The position numbers were made by a program, and so were the translations under genes. This document shows positions 8,704 to 16,596 of a DNA stretch of 64,000 bases, one piece after another. The stretch is from contig NZ_FMYY01000011.1 in assembly GCF_900101595.1 (NCBI RefSeq), positions 10,173 through 74,172 of the forward strand, given 5' to 3'. The notes under the pieces were generated by a model that did not search any database, was not told where the DNA came from, and saw nothing but the letters and a program-made list of their open reading frames with translations. The stretch comes from Paenibacillus sp. cl123 (GTDB lineage: Bacteria > Bacillota > Bacilli > Paenibacillales > NBRC-103111). Numbering within the stretch: the stretch's first letter is position 1; every line of letters begins with the position of its first letter.

Positions 8704-9690
8704 GTGAAAGATAAATTACTGGATTATTCCTATAAATACGGAGCGCTTGCCGTCATTGCCATCGTCATCGCGGTATTTTCCATGGTCAACGAAAACTTCT
8801 TGTCCTACGACAACATGGCGGATATTCTCCGCTCCATCTCCATCGTAACCTTCGTGGCGATCGGCGTGACCTTCTCTCAGATCGTGGACGGCTTCGACCT
8901 CTCGGTCGGCTCCACCGTCTCGCTTACTACCGTCGTCGTCGCCACCATGATGGTCTGGTACCAGCTGCCGCTCGTCGTCGTATTGACGGTGCCGCTGATC
9001 ATCGGGATCGGAATCGGTCTGCTCAACGCCTTGCTGATCGTGAAGGTGCGCATTCCCGATCTGCTGGCCACGCTGGCTGTGATGTATATTATCGGCGGCG
9101 TGCACAAGACGTATACGAAGGGCTTTTCCATCTACAACAACATGCAGATGACCGACGGTACCAAAGCACCCGGCAAGTTCGACCCTTCTTATCTGTGGAT
9201 CGGACAAGGCAAGCTGCTCGGCGTGCCGGTTCCCGTCCTGATCATGATTATTGCCGTTATTCTCGTCCACATCTTCCTCACATATACCCGGTGGGGGCGT
9301 CAAATGTACGTCACCGGCGGCAACCAGGAGGCGGCCCGGCTGTCCGGCATCTCCGTGAACCGTGTGCGGACCGTCGCCTATATGCTCTCCGGCCTGTTCG
9401 CCGCTATCGGCGGCATTTTGTTCGCAGCGCGCGTCGGCTCCGGACAAATCGACGCAGGCGCTCCGCTGTTGATGGAGTCGGTCGCCGCGGTGTTCGTCGG
9501 CTACTCGGTCCTTGGCGCAGGGAAGCCGAACGTGATCGGCACCTTCTTCGGAGCCGTGCTGATCGGCGTATTGCTCAATGGGCTTACCATGCTTAATCTG
9601 CCTTATTACGCTTTCGATATCGTTAAAGGCACCGTGCTCGTATTGGCGCTCGCCATAACGTTTATCCACTTGAACCGCCGCCGGACCTAG
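8704..9690 (+). CDS. Sugar ABC transporter permease (BPD_transp_2/RbsC family)
   Basis: This is a 328-residue, highly hydrophobic protein with about nine or ten membrane segments and the RbsC-like motifs GVTFSQIVDGFDLSVGS near the N-terminus and GGNQEAARLSGISVNRV in the middle, the latter being the loop that contacts the ATPase. It starts with GTG, six bases after the ATPase stop codon, with TAAG directly before it, so translational coupling is likely. Only one permease gene is present, so it should act as a homodimer. A strong terminator follows, closing a complete importer operon with no enzyme gene attached. Confidence 0.93.
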   Translation: MKDKLLDYSYKYGALAVIAIVIAVFSMVNENFLSYDNMADILRSISIVTFVAIGVTFSQIVDGFDLSVGSTVSLTTVVVATMMVWYQLPLVVVLTVPLIIGIGIGLLNALLIVKVRIPDLLATLAVMYIIGGVHKTYTKGFSIYNNMQMTDGTKAPGKFDPSYLWIGQGKLLGVPVPVLIMIIAVILVHIFLTYTRWGRQMYVTGGNQEAARLSGISVNRVRTVAYMLSGLFAAIGGILFAARVGSGQIDAGAPLLMESVAAVFVGYSVLGAGKPNVIGTFFGAVLIGVLLNGLTMLNLPYYAFDIVKGTVLVLALAITFIHLNRRRT

Positions 9691-9728
9691 CCTCGCACCG
9701 CCGATCGCGTTTCCGCGCAAGCAAAGCA

Positions 9729-9770
9729 AAACCCCGGATTTCCCTGCTTTAGGGGGGAAATCCGGGGTTT
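9729..9770. terminator. Strong bidirectional terminator
   Basis: A perfect 16-base stem, AAACCCCGGATTTCCC (9729-9744) with GGGAAATCCGGGGTTT (9755-9770), has a ten-base loop. A-rich and T-rich flanks let it end both the ABC operon and the minus-strand gene that stops at 9813. Confidence 0.92.
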
Positions 9771-9812
9771 TATGCATGGGCGCGAAGTCAGAGCAGCCGC
9801 TCCGAACGAGGG

Positions 9813-10235
9813 TTAAGGCGTCTCATCCACCTGAAGCACGGCTCCGCCGTTGCTTCGGATCAATTCGACAATCTGCATGTAGTCCGCAGCTTGAACCTGG
9901 GCGCTCAGCACATACTGGAGCTCACGGTCATCCACACCGTCGCGGTTGTCATCATGACCCATTCGCTCCGCTTCATTCAATCCGACGAAAGCGGCGGCTG
10001 CGCCCGCTTGGCTGCCTGCTCCTCCGCCTGCACCGTAGGCGGCTCCCGTCGCCCCTACGGCCACATCGCCCGAGCCTACGGTCGCCCCCAGCGGCAGCAG
10101 CAGGAAATTACGATCGGGCGCTTCCTGGATCGCCCCGATCTCTACATGCTGAATCGGATACGTCTGCAATAACACCCGTACATGTTCTGCTTCGCTCTCA
10201 TTATGAAAATAGGCTTGTACATGCTTGCTCATCAT
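9813..10235 (-). CDS. Conserved hypothetical glycine/alanine-rich protein
   Basis: This encodes 140 residues. An N-terminal alpha/beta half (KHVQAYFHNESEAEHVRVLLQTYPIQHVEIG) resembles the start of stress-type YflT/DUF1269-like proteins. A Gly/Ala-rich low-complexity centre (GSGDVAVGATGAAYGAGGGAGSQ) could form a membrane-associated hairpin, and a C-terminal second half (LQYVLSAQVQAADYMQIVELIRSNGG) echoes the first, suggesting a pseudo-duplicated ferredoxin-like fold. GAGGAGCG lies four bases before the double ATG at 10232-10235. It converges on the ABC operon. I do not assign a function. Confidence 0.7.
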   Translation of the reverse strand: MMSKHVQAYFHNESEAEHVRVLLQTYPIQHVEIGAIQEAPDRNFLLLPLGATVGSGDVAVGATGAAYGAGGGAGSQAGAAAAFVGLNEAERMGHDDNRDGVDDRELQYVLSAQVQAADYMQIVELIRSNGGAVLQVDETP

Positions 10236-10373
10236 TCATCGCTCCTCATTGGTCGGATGGGTTCTCCTCTCTTTTACCCCAAACCGTCCAATCTTACGCA
10301 TGTCTCGGAGCAATATCTTAGGATATCCGGAGCCGGGTCGCCTCCCCTCTCCCGGCGTCCGTAATAACCCCGT

Positions 10374-11252
10374 TTAATGAGCCCGGGTCGTCCTCGGAGG
10401 AGCCGCTTCCAGCTTGCTTACGGCCGCCTGCCCGCTTATTCCGGCGGGCGGCGCCTGTTTGACGCCGGCGTCCGCTTGCTTGCGTTTGATCGGCGAGATC
10501 AGCCAGTAGATGACGCCCACGAAGAAAGCTCCGCCTACGATATTGCCGAGCGTGACCGGGATCATATTATGGAGCCAGCCCGCCAGGGTGATAGTGTCCG
10601 GATGGGGCAGCACGAGCGCCAGGCCGAGCACGGTCATATTAGCGATGCTATGCTCGTAGCCCGAGGCGATGAATCCATACAGCATCCACCAGATCAGGAT
10701 CAGCTTGGCGGTGTCGCTTTTCGCCCGCATCGACGTCCAGATGGCCAGACAGACGAACCAGTTGCACAAGATTCCGCGGAAGAACAGCTGGCTGAACGGC
10801 AGGGACATCTTCTTTGCCGCGGAGGCGAACAGCAGATGCTCCGGCGCGATCCCGGCGAACACGCCGGAACCGGCGACGAGCCCGACCAGCACCATGGCCC
10901 CAAGCAAATTGCCGCCGTAACACCAGAGCCAATTGCGCAGCGTATCCTTCCACGTCGTGGCCCCGGACAGCGTACTGACGGTGTAGTACATGTTATTGCC
11001 GGTGAACAGCTCGGAACCGGCGAAGATGACGAGCGTCAGCGCCACTCCGAACGATACGCCCATCGCCATCGAAGCGACTGGCGACTTGATGGCGAACAAC
11101 GGCGCTCCGACCGAGAAAATAAGCACGATCCCGAGCCCCACATAAGCCCCGGCGAGCCCCGCCGACAGCAGATATCTCAGCCGGCTGCGGTCCAGCATCT
11201 CCTTTTTCCTCACAGCGCCCTGTATGATCGCTTCAACCGATTCCGTAAACAT
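10374..11252 (-). CDS. Formate/nitrite transporter family channel (NirC-like)
   Basis: Six membrane segments and the FNT signatures are visible: SMAMGVSFGVALTLVIFAGSELFTGNN in the first half and GILCNWFVCLAIWTS in the second, with the paired half-helices typical of formate/nitrite pentameric channels. A hydrophilic, Ala/Pro-rich tail follows residue about 265. ATG at 11252 is preferred over 11261 because GGGATGG lies seven bases upstream. It is the last gene after nirB and nirD on the minus strand, so nitrite is the expected substrate (import for reduction or efflux for detoxification). The family also moves formate and hydrosulfide, so substrate is inferred from context. Confidence 0.9.
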   Translation of the reverse strand: MFTESVEAIIQGAVRKKEMLDRSRLRYLLSAGLAGAYVGLGIVLIFSVGAPLFAIKSPVASMAMGVSFGVALTLVIFAGSELFTGNNMYYTVSTLSGATTWKDTLRNWLWCYGGNLLGAMVLVGLVAGSGVFAGIAPEHLLFASAAKKMSLPFSQLFFRGILCNWFVCLAIWTSMRAKSDTAKLILIWWMLYGFIASGYEHSIANMTVLGLALVLPHPDTITLAGWLHNMIPVTLGNIVGGAFFVGVIYWLISPIKRKQADAGVKQAPPAGISGQAAVSKLEAAPPRTTRAH

Positions 11253-11269
11253 GGTCACCATCCCGCTTT

Positions 11270-11824
11270 CTATTCGTTAATAGAGCTGCCCATACCTTGG
11301 GGCAGTCCGATCTGAACCAGGTCTTCCTGGATGCGAACCGGATAAGTTCTCACTTGTCCGGTATCCGGGGCTTGCACCAGGCCGCTCTCGAGACTGATCT
11401 TCAGATCGCGCAGCGGACAATAAACATAAGCTCCGCTTATCAGCCCTTCCGTCAGCGGTCCGCCCTTCGGATGAGGCGTACGATTGTCCAGCGCGTACAG
11501 CTCTCCATCCGTTGTATGAAACACCGCGATATCGAGCCCTTGCACACGCACTTCCCGGCCGAGCCGGAGCGGAAAATCCTGCCTGGAGCCGATGGTGACG
11601 AAAAGCGGTGTGCCGTCTGTCGCTTCATGACCTGCTGCTTTATGGCCAGCCGTTGTCGTCGCATTGCCCGCTGTTCCTTGGTCCGTTGTTCTATCGCCCG
11701 CCGTTTCATTGTCCGCTGTTCCTTGACCCGTTGTTCTATTGCCCGCCGTTTCATTGTCCGCTGTCCCTTGGCCTGTTGTTCTGTTGCCCGCCGCCTCATT
11801 GCCCGCTTCTTGCGTTTGCCTCAT
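11270..11824 (-). CDS. nirD: Nitrite reductase small subunit NirD with a repetitive N-terminal extension
   Basis: Residues about 74-184 form a Rieske-like fold: FVTIGSRQDFPLRLGREVRV, then HPKGGPLTEGLISGAYVYCPLRDLKISLESG and YPVRIQEDLVQIGL. As in other assimilatory NirD proteins the Cys/His cluster ligands are missing (CPLRD where a true Rieske has CxxH), so it should not bind a 2Fe-2S centre. The oddity is the first 70 residues, a Thr/Gly/Asn-rich tract of three 15-residue repeats (AGNRTTGQGTADNET) not found in normal NirD of about 105-110 residues. An alternative start inside the extension, for example ATG about 60 residues in, lacks a clear ribosome binding site. It lies between nirB and the FNT channel. 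Confidence 0.9.
   Translation of the reverse strand: MRQTQEAGNEAAGNRTTGQGTADNETAGNRTTGQGTADNETAGDRTTDQGTAGNATTTAGHKAAGHEATDGTPLFVTIGSRQDFPLRLGREVRVQGLDIAVFHTTDGELYALDNRTPHPKGGPLTEGLISGAYVYCPLRDLKISLESGLVQAPDTGQVRTYPVRIQEDLVQIGLPQGMGSSINE
11666..11806. repeat. Three 45-bp direct repeats inside nirD
   Basis: Near-identical 45-bp units (15 codons) encode AGNRTTGQGTADNET, AGNRTTGQGTADNET and AGDRTTDQGTAGNAT. The period is in frame, so expansion or loss would keep nirD readable. Boundaries are approximate. Confidence 0.8.
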
Positions 11825-11862
11825 TTGCGTTCTCCTCCTCTTGGCTTGTTAGGAACCTGTTG

Positions 11863-14316
11863 TTATCCTTTAACCACTGGTTCATACAGCTCCGAGCGCA
11901 ATCCGCTGTCCTGAACGGCTTTCTGCCATGGGTCCTCGACCATGGAAAGCGCAAGCTCGATCCGCTCATTCAATGCCCGGCGCTGCTCCACATCCTCCAG
12001 GACGGCTTGCCGGATCGTATCCAGCCCGCAGCGCTCCACCCAATCCGAGGTGCGTTCGGCATAGTTCGCCTGCTCCCGGTACAGCTGAATAAAAGCGCCG
12101 CATATTTCATGAAGCTCCGCATCTGTCTTCACCTTGCAGAGCAGATCTGCCGCACGCAGCTTAATGCCCCCGTTGCCTCCGACGTAAATCTCCCAGCCTC
12201 CGTCATTGCCGACGATGCCCAGATCCTTCGTGCCGGACTCGGCGCAGTTGCGCGGGCAGCCATTGACCGCCATCTTGAATTTGGCCGGCATCCACAGCCG
12301 CTCGTACTTGCGCTCCAGCTCGATGCCCATTCCCATCGAATCCTGGGTGCCGAAACGGCAGAACCGGGAGCCGACGCATGTCTTGACTGTCCGCAGCGCC
12401 TTGGCATACCCGTAGCCGGATGGCATATCCAGCTCAGCCCAGATCCCCGGCAAATCCTCCTTGCGTACGCCCAGCAGGTCGATCCGTTGACCGCCGGTCA
12501 TCTTGACGGCCTGAACCTGGTATTTATCGGCCGCATCGGCTATTTTCCGCAGCTGCTCCGGCGTCGTCAACCCTCCGTACATCCGCGGGATGACGCTGAA
12601 GGTGCCGTCCTTCTGAATGTTGGCATGCAGCCTTTCGTTGACGAACCGCGAATCGCGCTCGTCCTCATGCTCGGTCGGATAGATCATGCCGAGATAATAG
12701 TTGATTGCGGGACGGCACTTGGAGCAGCCCTCCTGCTGCTTCCAGCCGAGCACCTGCATCACTTCCTGCACATGCGTCAGATGCATATCGCGGATCGCGG
12801 CGACGATCTCGTCGCGGCTGTGCTCCGTGCAGCCGCAGATGCCGGCGGAGACCGCGGCGGCCGGAGCGTAGCCCGCTCCCAGCGCCGCCTGAAGCAGTTG
12901 CTCCACCAGCGGCTTGCAGCCGCCGCAAGAGCGGGTCGCTCCCGTGCAAGCTTTGATCTCGTCGACGGTCGTCAGCCCGCGCTCGCGGATGACGCCCACG
13001 ATCGTTCCCTTCGTCACCCCGTTGCAGCCGCAGACGATCTCGTCGTCGGCCATCGCCGCGGCGGCATTTTTTTTGCCTGCTCCGCCGCAGCAGCCTTCGC
13101 CGGCTCCCGAACCTCCGAACAGCTCCCCGTAAATCTCATCGGTCATCGGTTCGCCGTTTTTCACCCATCTGGTCAGCTGCGCCGAATCGCTTACATCGCC
13201 GTACAAAATCGCCCCGACCATACGTCCTTCCTGCAGCAGCACTTTTTTATACGTGCCGTTCCACTCATTATGCATGCGCAGCACGCGATGCTCCGTCCCC
13301 TCCAGAAACGCTCCGGTGGAGAATACGTCTACGCCCGATATCTTCAGCTTGGTGCTGACCGTGGACCCTTCATAAGGCGGTGTTTCGATGCCTGCCAGCG
13401 TACGCGCAAGCGTCTGCGCCTGCTCGAACAGCGGGGCTACGAGTCCGTAGCATATGCCGCGGTGCTCGCAGCATTCGCCGACCGCATACACGTCGGGCGC
13501 ACTCGTGCGCATGTAGTCATCGACCAAAATACCGCGGTTGACGCGAAGATCGCTCGCCTGAGCCAGCGCGACGTTTGGCTTGATGCCCGCGGCCATCACG
13601 ACCAGCTCGGCCGGCAGCCTGGCGCCGTCCGCAAACTCCAGCTCGCTTACCCGGCCGTCCGCGCCATGCAGAGCCACGGTCTGGCTGCTGAGGCGGAAGG
13701 CGATACCCTGGCGCTCCAGCTCGGCCTTCAGCATCACGGCGGCCGTTTCGTCAAGCTGACGCTCCATCAGCCGGTCCATGAGGTGAACGACTGTCACCTC
13801 CATGCCGAGCTTCGTCAGTCCCTTGGCCGCTTCCAGCCCGAGCAGCCCGCCGCCGATTACCGCAGCGCGGCGCACCTTTTGCGAGGCGGCCATCATTGCC
13901 TCGCAGTCGGCGATATCCCGGAAGCCAACTACGCCTTCGAGTTCTGCGCCCGGAACAGGCAGGATGAAGGGTTTGGAGCCCGTCGCCAGGATCAGCATGT
14001 CATAATGATCCGCTTCCCCGTCTTCCGTGTACACCCGCTTCGCTTCCGTATCGATATATTCGATCCGTTTCCCGGTATGCAGGGTAATGCCGTGCTCTTC
14101 GTACCAAGCCCTGTCGTTAAGTACAATCTCGTCGATGGACTTGCTACCCTCCAGCACATAGGAGAGCTGGATGCGGTTATAGTTAGGGTAAGGCTCTTCG
14201 CCATACAAGGTAATATCAAAGCTCCGGCTCAGCTTCAGCAGCTGCTCCAGCGCGTTCACTCCAGCCATCCCGTTGCCGACCAGTATCAGCTTAGTGCCGC
14301 TTTTATTGTCGCTCAT
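11863..14316 (-). CDS. nirB: Nitrite reductase [NAD(P)H] large subunit
   Basis: The 817-residue protein (B. subtilis NasD is about the same size) has the full NirB layout. An FAD/NAD-binding half occupies about residues 10-400 (LILVGNGMAGVNALEQLL; second Rossmann AAVIGGGLLGLEAAKGL). Two BFD-like 2Fe-2S domains follow, with CGCNGV...CTGATRSCGGC (about 415-465) and CGCTEH...GCSKCRPAINYY (about 480-535). The ferredoxin-like and siroheme/4Fe-4S half (about 545-800) has CVGSRFCRFG and CPRNCAESGTKDLG as cluster ligands. It reduces nitrite to ammonium in the cytoplasm. ATG at 14316 is chosen because GGAGGG lies seven bases upstream; the frame extends to 14340. The promoter carries a perfect FNR-type box, suggesting induction at low oxygen. 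No siroheme synthesis gene is nearby. Confidence 0.96.
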   Translation of the reverse strand: MSDNKSGTKLILVGNGMAGVNALEQLLKLSRSFDITLYGEEPYPNYNRIQLSYVLEGSKSIDEIVLNDRAWYEEHGITLHTGKRIEYIDTEAKRVYTEDGEADHYDMLILATGSKPFILPVPGAELEGVVGFRDIADCEAMMAASQKVRRAAVIGGGLLGLEAAKGLTKLGMEVTVVHLMDRLMERQLDETAAVMLKAELERQGIAFRLSSQTVALHGADGRVSELEFADGARLPAELVVMAAGIKPNVALAQASDLRVNRGILVDDYMRTSAPDVYAVGECCEHRGICYGLVAPLFEQAQTLARTLAGIETPPYEGSTVSTKLKISGVDVFSTGAFLEGTEHRVLRMHNEWNGTYKKVLLQEGRMVGAILYGDVSDSAQLTRWVKNGEPMTDEIYGELFGGSGAGEGCCGGAGKKNAAAAMADDEIVCGCNGVTKGTIVGVIRERGLTTVDEIKACTGATRSCGGCKPLVEQLLQAALGAGYAPAAAVSAGICGCTEHSRDEIVAAIRDMHLTHVQEVMQVLGWKQQEGCSKCRPAINYYLGMIYPTEHEDERDSRFVNERLHANIQKDGTFSVIPRMYGGLTTPEQLRKIADAADKYQVQAVKMTGGQRIDLLGVRKEDLPGIWAELDMPSGYGYAKALRTVKTCVGSRFCRFGTQDSMGMGIELERKYERLWMPAKFKMAVNGCPRNCAESGTKDLGIVGNDGGWEIYVGGNGGIKLRAADLLCKVKTDAELHEICGAFIQLYREQANYAERTSDWVERCGLDTIRQAVLEDVEQRRALNERIELALSMVEDPWQKAVQDSGLRSELYEPVVKG

Positions 14317-14346
14317 TTGTATCCCTCCAGCCTTGGTCATGACTAC

Positions 14347-14389
14347 ATTTTACACATATCGGCCCCAGTCGTATGTGAATATTGTCACA
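14347..14389 (-). promoter_or_regulatory. FNR-type class II promoter of nirB
   Basis: TGTGAATATTGTCACA at 14374-14389 matches the FNR/CRP-family dyad TGTGA-N6-TCACA in every defined base. On the minus strand TAAAAT (14352-14347) lies so that a start site at about 14340 is 41.5 bases from the dyad centre, the standard class II activator distance. The leader to the nirB ATG is about 24 bases. Confidence 0.88.
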
Positions 14390-14476
14390 TGAAATGACCG
14401 GGATTGCCCCGGCTTATCGGAAAAGTCATAATCCCCCCGCTTCGGGCGCAACCTAGCAGAGGGAGGTGAGCTTAAG

Positions 14477-14629
14477 ATGGCAGGAAGAAACAGCAAGCCG
14501 AAGAATAACGGTCCGGCCAGCAGTCCGTCGCGTCTGGATCAATATGGCGCCAAGCTGGCTGACGACACAGTCTCCCGGAATGCCGGACGCCAAGACGAAG
14601 CTTGCGACACGCAGCAGGACCGCAGCTAA
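14477..14629 (+). CDS. Small hydrophilic protein, possibly a spore protein (50 aa)
   Basis: A short frame with an almost ideal ribosome binding site (AGGGAGGTGA, seven bases before ATG) encodes a 50-residue polar protein that begins MAGRNSKPKNNGPASSPS and continues with LDQYGAKLADDT. The size, the Asn/Lys/Gln content and the YGxKLADDT stretch resemble small acid-soluble spore proteins of minor types, but I cannot place it in a named family. It is divergent from nirB and is followed by a hairpin terminator. The ribosome binding site and terminator make it a credible gene; the spore role is only a guess. Confidence 0.55.
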   Translation: MAGRNSKPKNNGPASSPSRLDQYGAKLADDTVSRNAGRQDEACDTQQDRS

Positions 14630-14642
14630 TCCTCTCCAATCG

Positions 14643-14686
14643 GAAGAACCCGGGCCAACAGGCGCCGGGCTTCTTGCTTTTCCTAT
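14643..14686 (+). terminator. Hairpin terminator after the 50-aa gene
   Basis: AGAACCCGG pairs with CCGGGCTTCT (one bulge) around an eleven-base GC-rich loop that could itself pair, then GCTTTTCCT. It begins about 15 bases after the stop codon at 14629. Confidence 0.6.
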
Positions 14687-14858
14687 ATAGCTTTGACAGG
14701 CAAATACCGCGTGCTTGCAGGCATTCCCTCGAAGCAGACAAGTTATGATGGACAAGTCTGCCTGCGCCCTCATATAGTAGAAGAGCAGCGAATATTATGA
14801 TAGAGACGTCGATTTTGGATAATTCCATCGTCTCTGTACGATAAGGAGGTTATCTCGC

Positions 14859-16337
14859 TTGAGTAAACGCCGGACGGCATTCGGATTGGCTTCACTGCTC
14901 GCTTTGTCAACTCTCATCACTCCGTTGTCTGCTTCCGCCGCTTCAGCCGCCCCAAGCTTCAAGGACACAGCCCGGCATTGGGGTGGAAAGGCTATCGAGT
15001 GGGCGGTCACACAACATATCGTCGACGGCTATGAGGACGGTACGTTCCGCCCAGACCAGCGGGTCTCTGAACCGGAATTTCTGGCGATGCTGCTGCGGGC
15101 TTATCCGGCGCAGAACGGAGCGGCCTCAGGCGCCTCGCCCTGGTATAAGCCTTATTATGATACTGCCGGCTCCAATCGCTGGACGGTACAGAACCGGATT
15201 GAAGCCGATGCCTATAATCGCGGCGCTGTAGCCAGTTTGATCGCGTCCACCCAGCAGGGGGCTTTGAACCTGAACGACTCGATCAAGTATTTGCTGAACA
15301 GCGGTCTGTCACAAGGAAAAACAGCTCCTACGGTCGAAGGCTACCAGGCGTCTGACGCCTTGTCCCGTGCCGAAGCCGTGCAATTTCTGATGAATATGAA
15401 AGCCAAGATTACCAAGCTGCAGGCGGCCCCGGCCGGTCCGAGCAGCTCCGGCAGCCAAGACAGTCCAGCCGCGGACGCTTCCGCCGCCGTTCCTGTCTCC
15501 GTGCGCGGCATCTCGCTCGGGGATACGGCCGAGCAGGTCGTCGCCAAGCTTGGTCAGCCCGCCCGCCAGGATCAGTCGCCGTATGGCTTCACCTGGTACA
15601 TCTATAATCAGGATTACATGAATTACGCACAAGTCGGAATAGACGGAGGCCGTGTCGTCGCCTTATATTCGCCTTCGGACAACTGGCATACGGACAGAGC
15701 TGTTCAGGACGGCGTCGCCAAGAGCACCGTAGAGCGGCAATATGGACAGCCTCTGAGCTATATCCAGAAGGGCAATACCCGTTTCATGATCAATTACGGC
15801 CAAGGCGAATACGGCACCTATGCTATAGAAGGCGCGTATGTAACCTTTTTCTATGATATTCACCGCGGCAATGTCGTGACCGGTCTCCAGGTGATCGGAG
15901 AGGCTGCCGAGAAAGCGCTGGCCTCCTTCTATCCGGCAGAAAGCGAGGCGTTGCGCCAAGCCTTCGAGCTGGAAGCCTTCGATCTCGCCAACAGCTCCCG
16001 CGCCAAGCTGGGCCTCGCTGCCTTCGCCTGGGCCGAGGATGCGGCCGCCACCTCCCGCAACCACAGCCGGGACATGGCCGAGCAGGAGTATTTCGATCAC
16101 GTCAACAAAGCGGGACAAAGCCCGTTCGACCGGATGGAGCAGGACGGCATCGTTTACCGCATGGCAGCCGAGAACATCGCGGCAGGACAGTCCAGCGCCA
16201 TATTCGCCCATCACGGCTGGATGAACTCGGCCGGACATCGGGCCAATCTGCTTGGGGAAACCAAACGGCTCGGCGTCGGCGTAGCGTTCGGCGGCAAAAA
16301 CCATATCTACTATACGCAAAACTTTTATACACCTTAG
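14859..16337 (+). CDS. Exported SLH-CAP (SCP-like) domain protein
   Basis: A TTG start with AAGGAGG nine bases upstream opens a signal peptide (LLALSTLITPLSASA). SLH segments occupy about residues 34-180 (HIVDGYEDGTFRPDQRVSEPEFLAMLL; YQASDALSRAEAVQFLMNM), followed by a Ser/Ala/Gln linker. A CAP-associated N-terminal domain (about 215-345; ISLGDTAEQVVAKLGQP repeated as STVERQYGQPLSYIQ) and a C-terminal CAP domain (about 360-492) complete it. The CAP domain has the conserved HSRDMAEQEYFDH, ENIAAG and HHGWMNSAGHRANLL motifs with both active-cavity histidines. The CAP part resembles B. subtilis YlbC/YkwD. It would be held in the cell wall; its biochemical role is unknown, as for most bacterial CAP proteins. 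It converges on the YdjM-like gene. Confidence 0.9.
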   Translation: MSKRRTAFGLASLLALSTLITPLSASAASAAPSFKDTARHWGGKAIEWAVTQHIVDGYEDGTFRPDQRVSEPEFLAMLLRAYPAQNGAASGASPWYKPYYDTAGSNRWTVQNRIEADAYNRGAVASLIASTQQGALNLNDSIKYLLNSGLSQGKTAPTVEGYQASDALSRAEAVQFLMNMKAKITKLQAAPAGPSSSGSQDSPAADASAAVPVSVRGISLGDTAEQVVAKLGQPARQDQSPYGFTWYIYNQDYMNYAQVGIDGGRVVALYSPSDNWHTDRAVQDGVAKSTVERQYGQPLSYIQKGNTRFMINYGQGEYGTYAIEGAYVTFFYDIHRGNVVTGLQVIGEAAEKALASFYPAESEALRQAFELEAFDLANSSRAKLGLAAFAWAEDAAATSRNHSRDMAEQEYFDHVNKAGQSPFDRMEQDGIVYRMAAENIAAGQSSAIFAHHGWMNSAGHRANLLGETKRLGVGVAFGGKNHIYYTQNFYTP

Positions 16338-16450
16338 CTTGGACATCCGGTGAACACCGTGCGGCCCTGCGGCCAATTGGGGTTACCAGCTCTCGGCCTC
16401 TTGCTCTCCGGACGTTTAAGAGATTTCGGCGCTGTGCTCGTTAAACAGCA

Positions 16451-16542
16451 AAGAACCGCCAGGTATGCTGAACCGCCACCCCGGTTATTAGACCTACTAT
16501 CTAATAACCAGGATTGCGCTCATTCAAACCTGGCGGTTCTTT
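16451..16542. terminator. Nested double hairpin between convergent genes
   Basis: An outer 14-base stem AAGAACCGCCAGGT (16451-16464) with ACCTGGCGGTTCTT (16528-16541) encloses a second perfect 10-base stem GGTTATTAGA (16483-16492) with TCTAATAACC (16500-16509). T-rich on the plus side and A-containing on the other, it probably terminates both the SLH-CAP gene and the convergent YdjM-like gene. The nested design is unusual for a terminator. Confidence 0.7.
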
Positions 16543-16596
16543 TATTTTTCCCCTTCTGCCGCGCTTCGCGCTCCCGTCTTCCGGTACGCCCGTCCT

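Noticed and set aside
11608-14397. 929-codon plus-strand frame over nirB
   Set aside because: It is the reverse-strand shadow of nirB; the minus-strand protein has all cofactor motifs.
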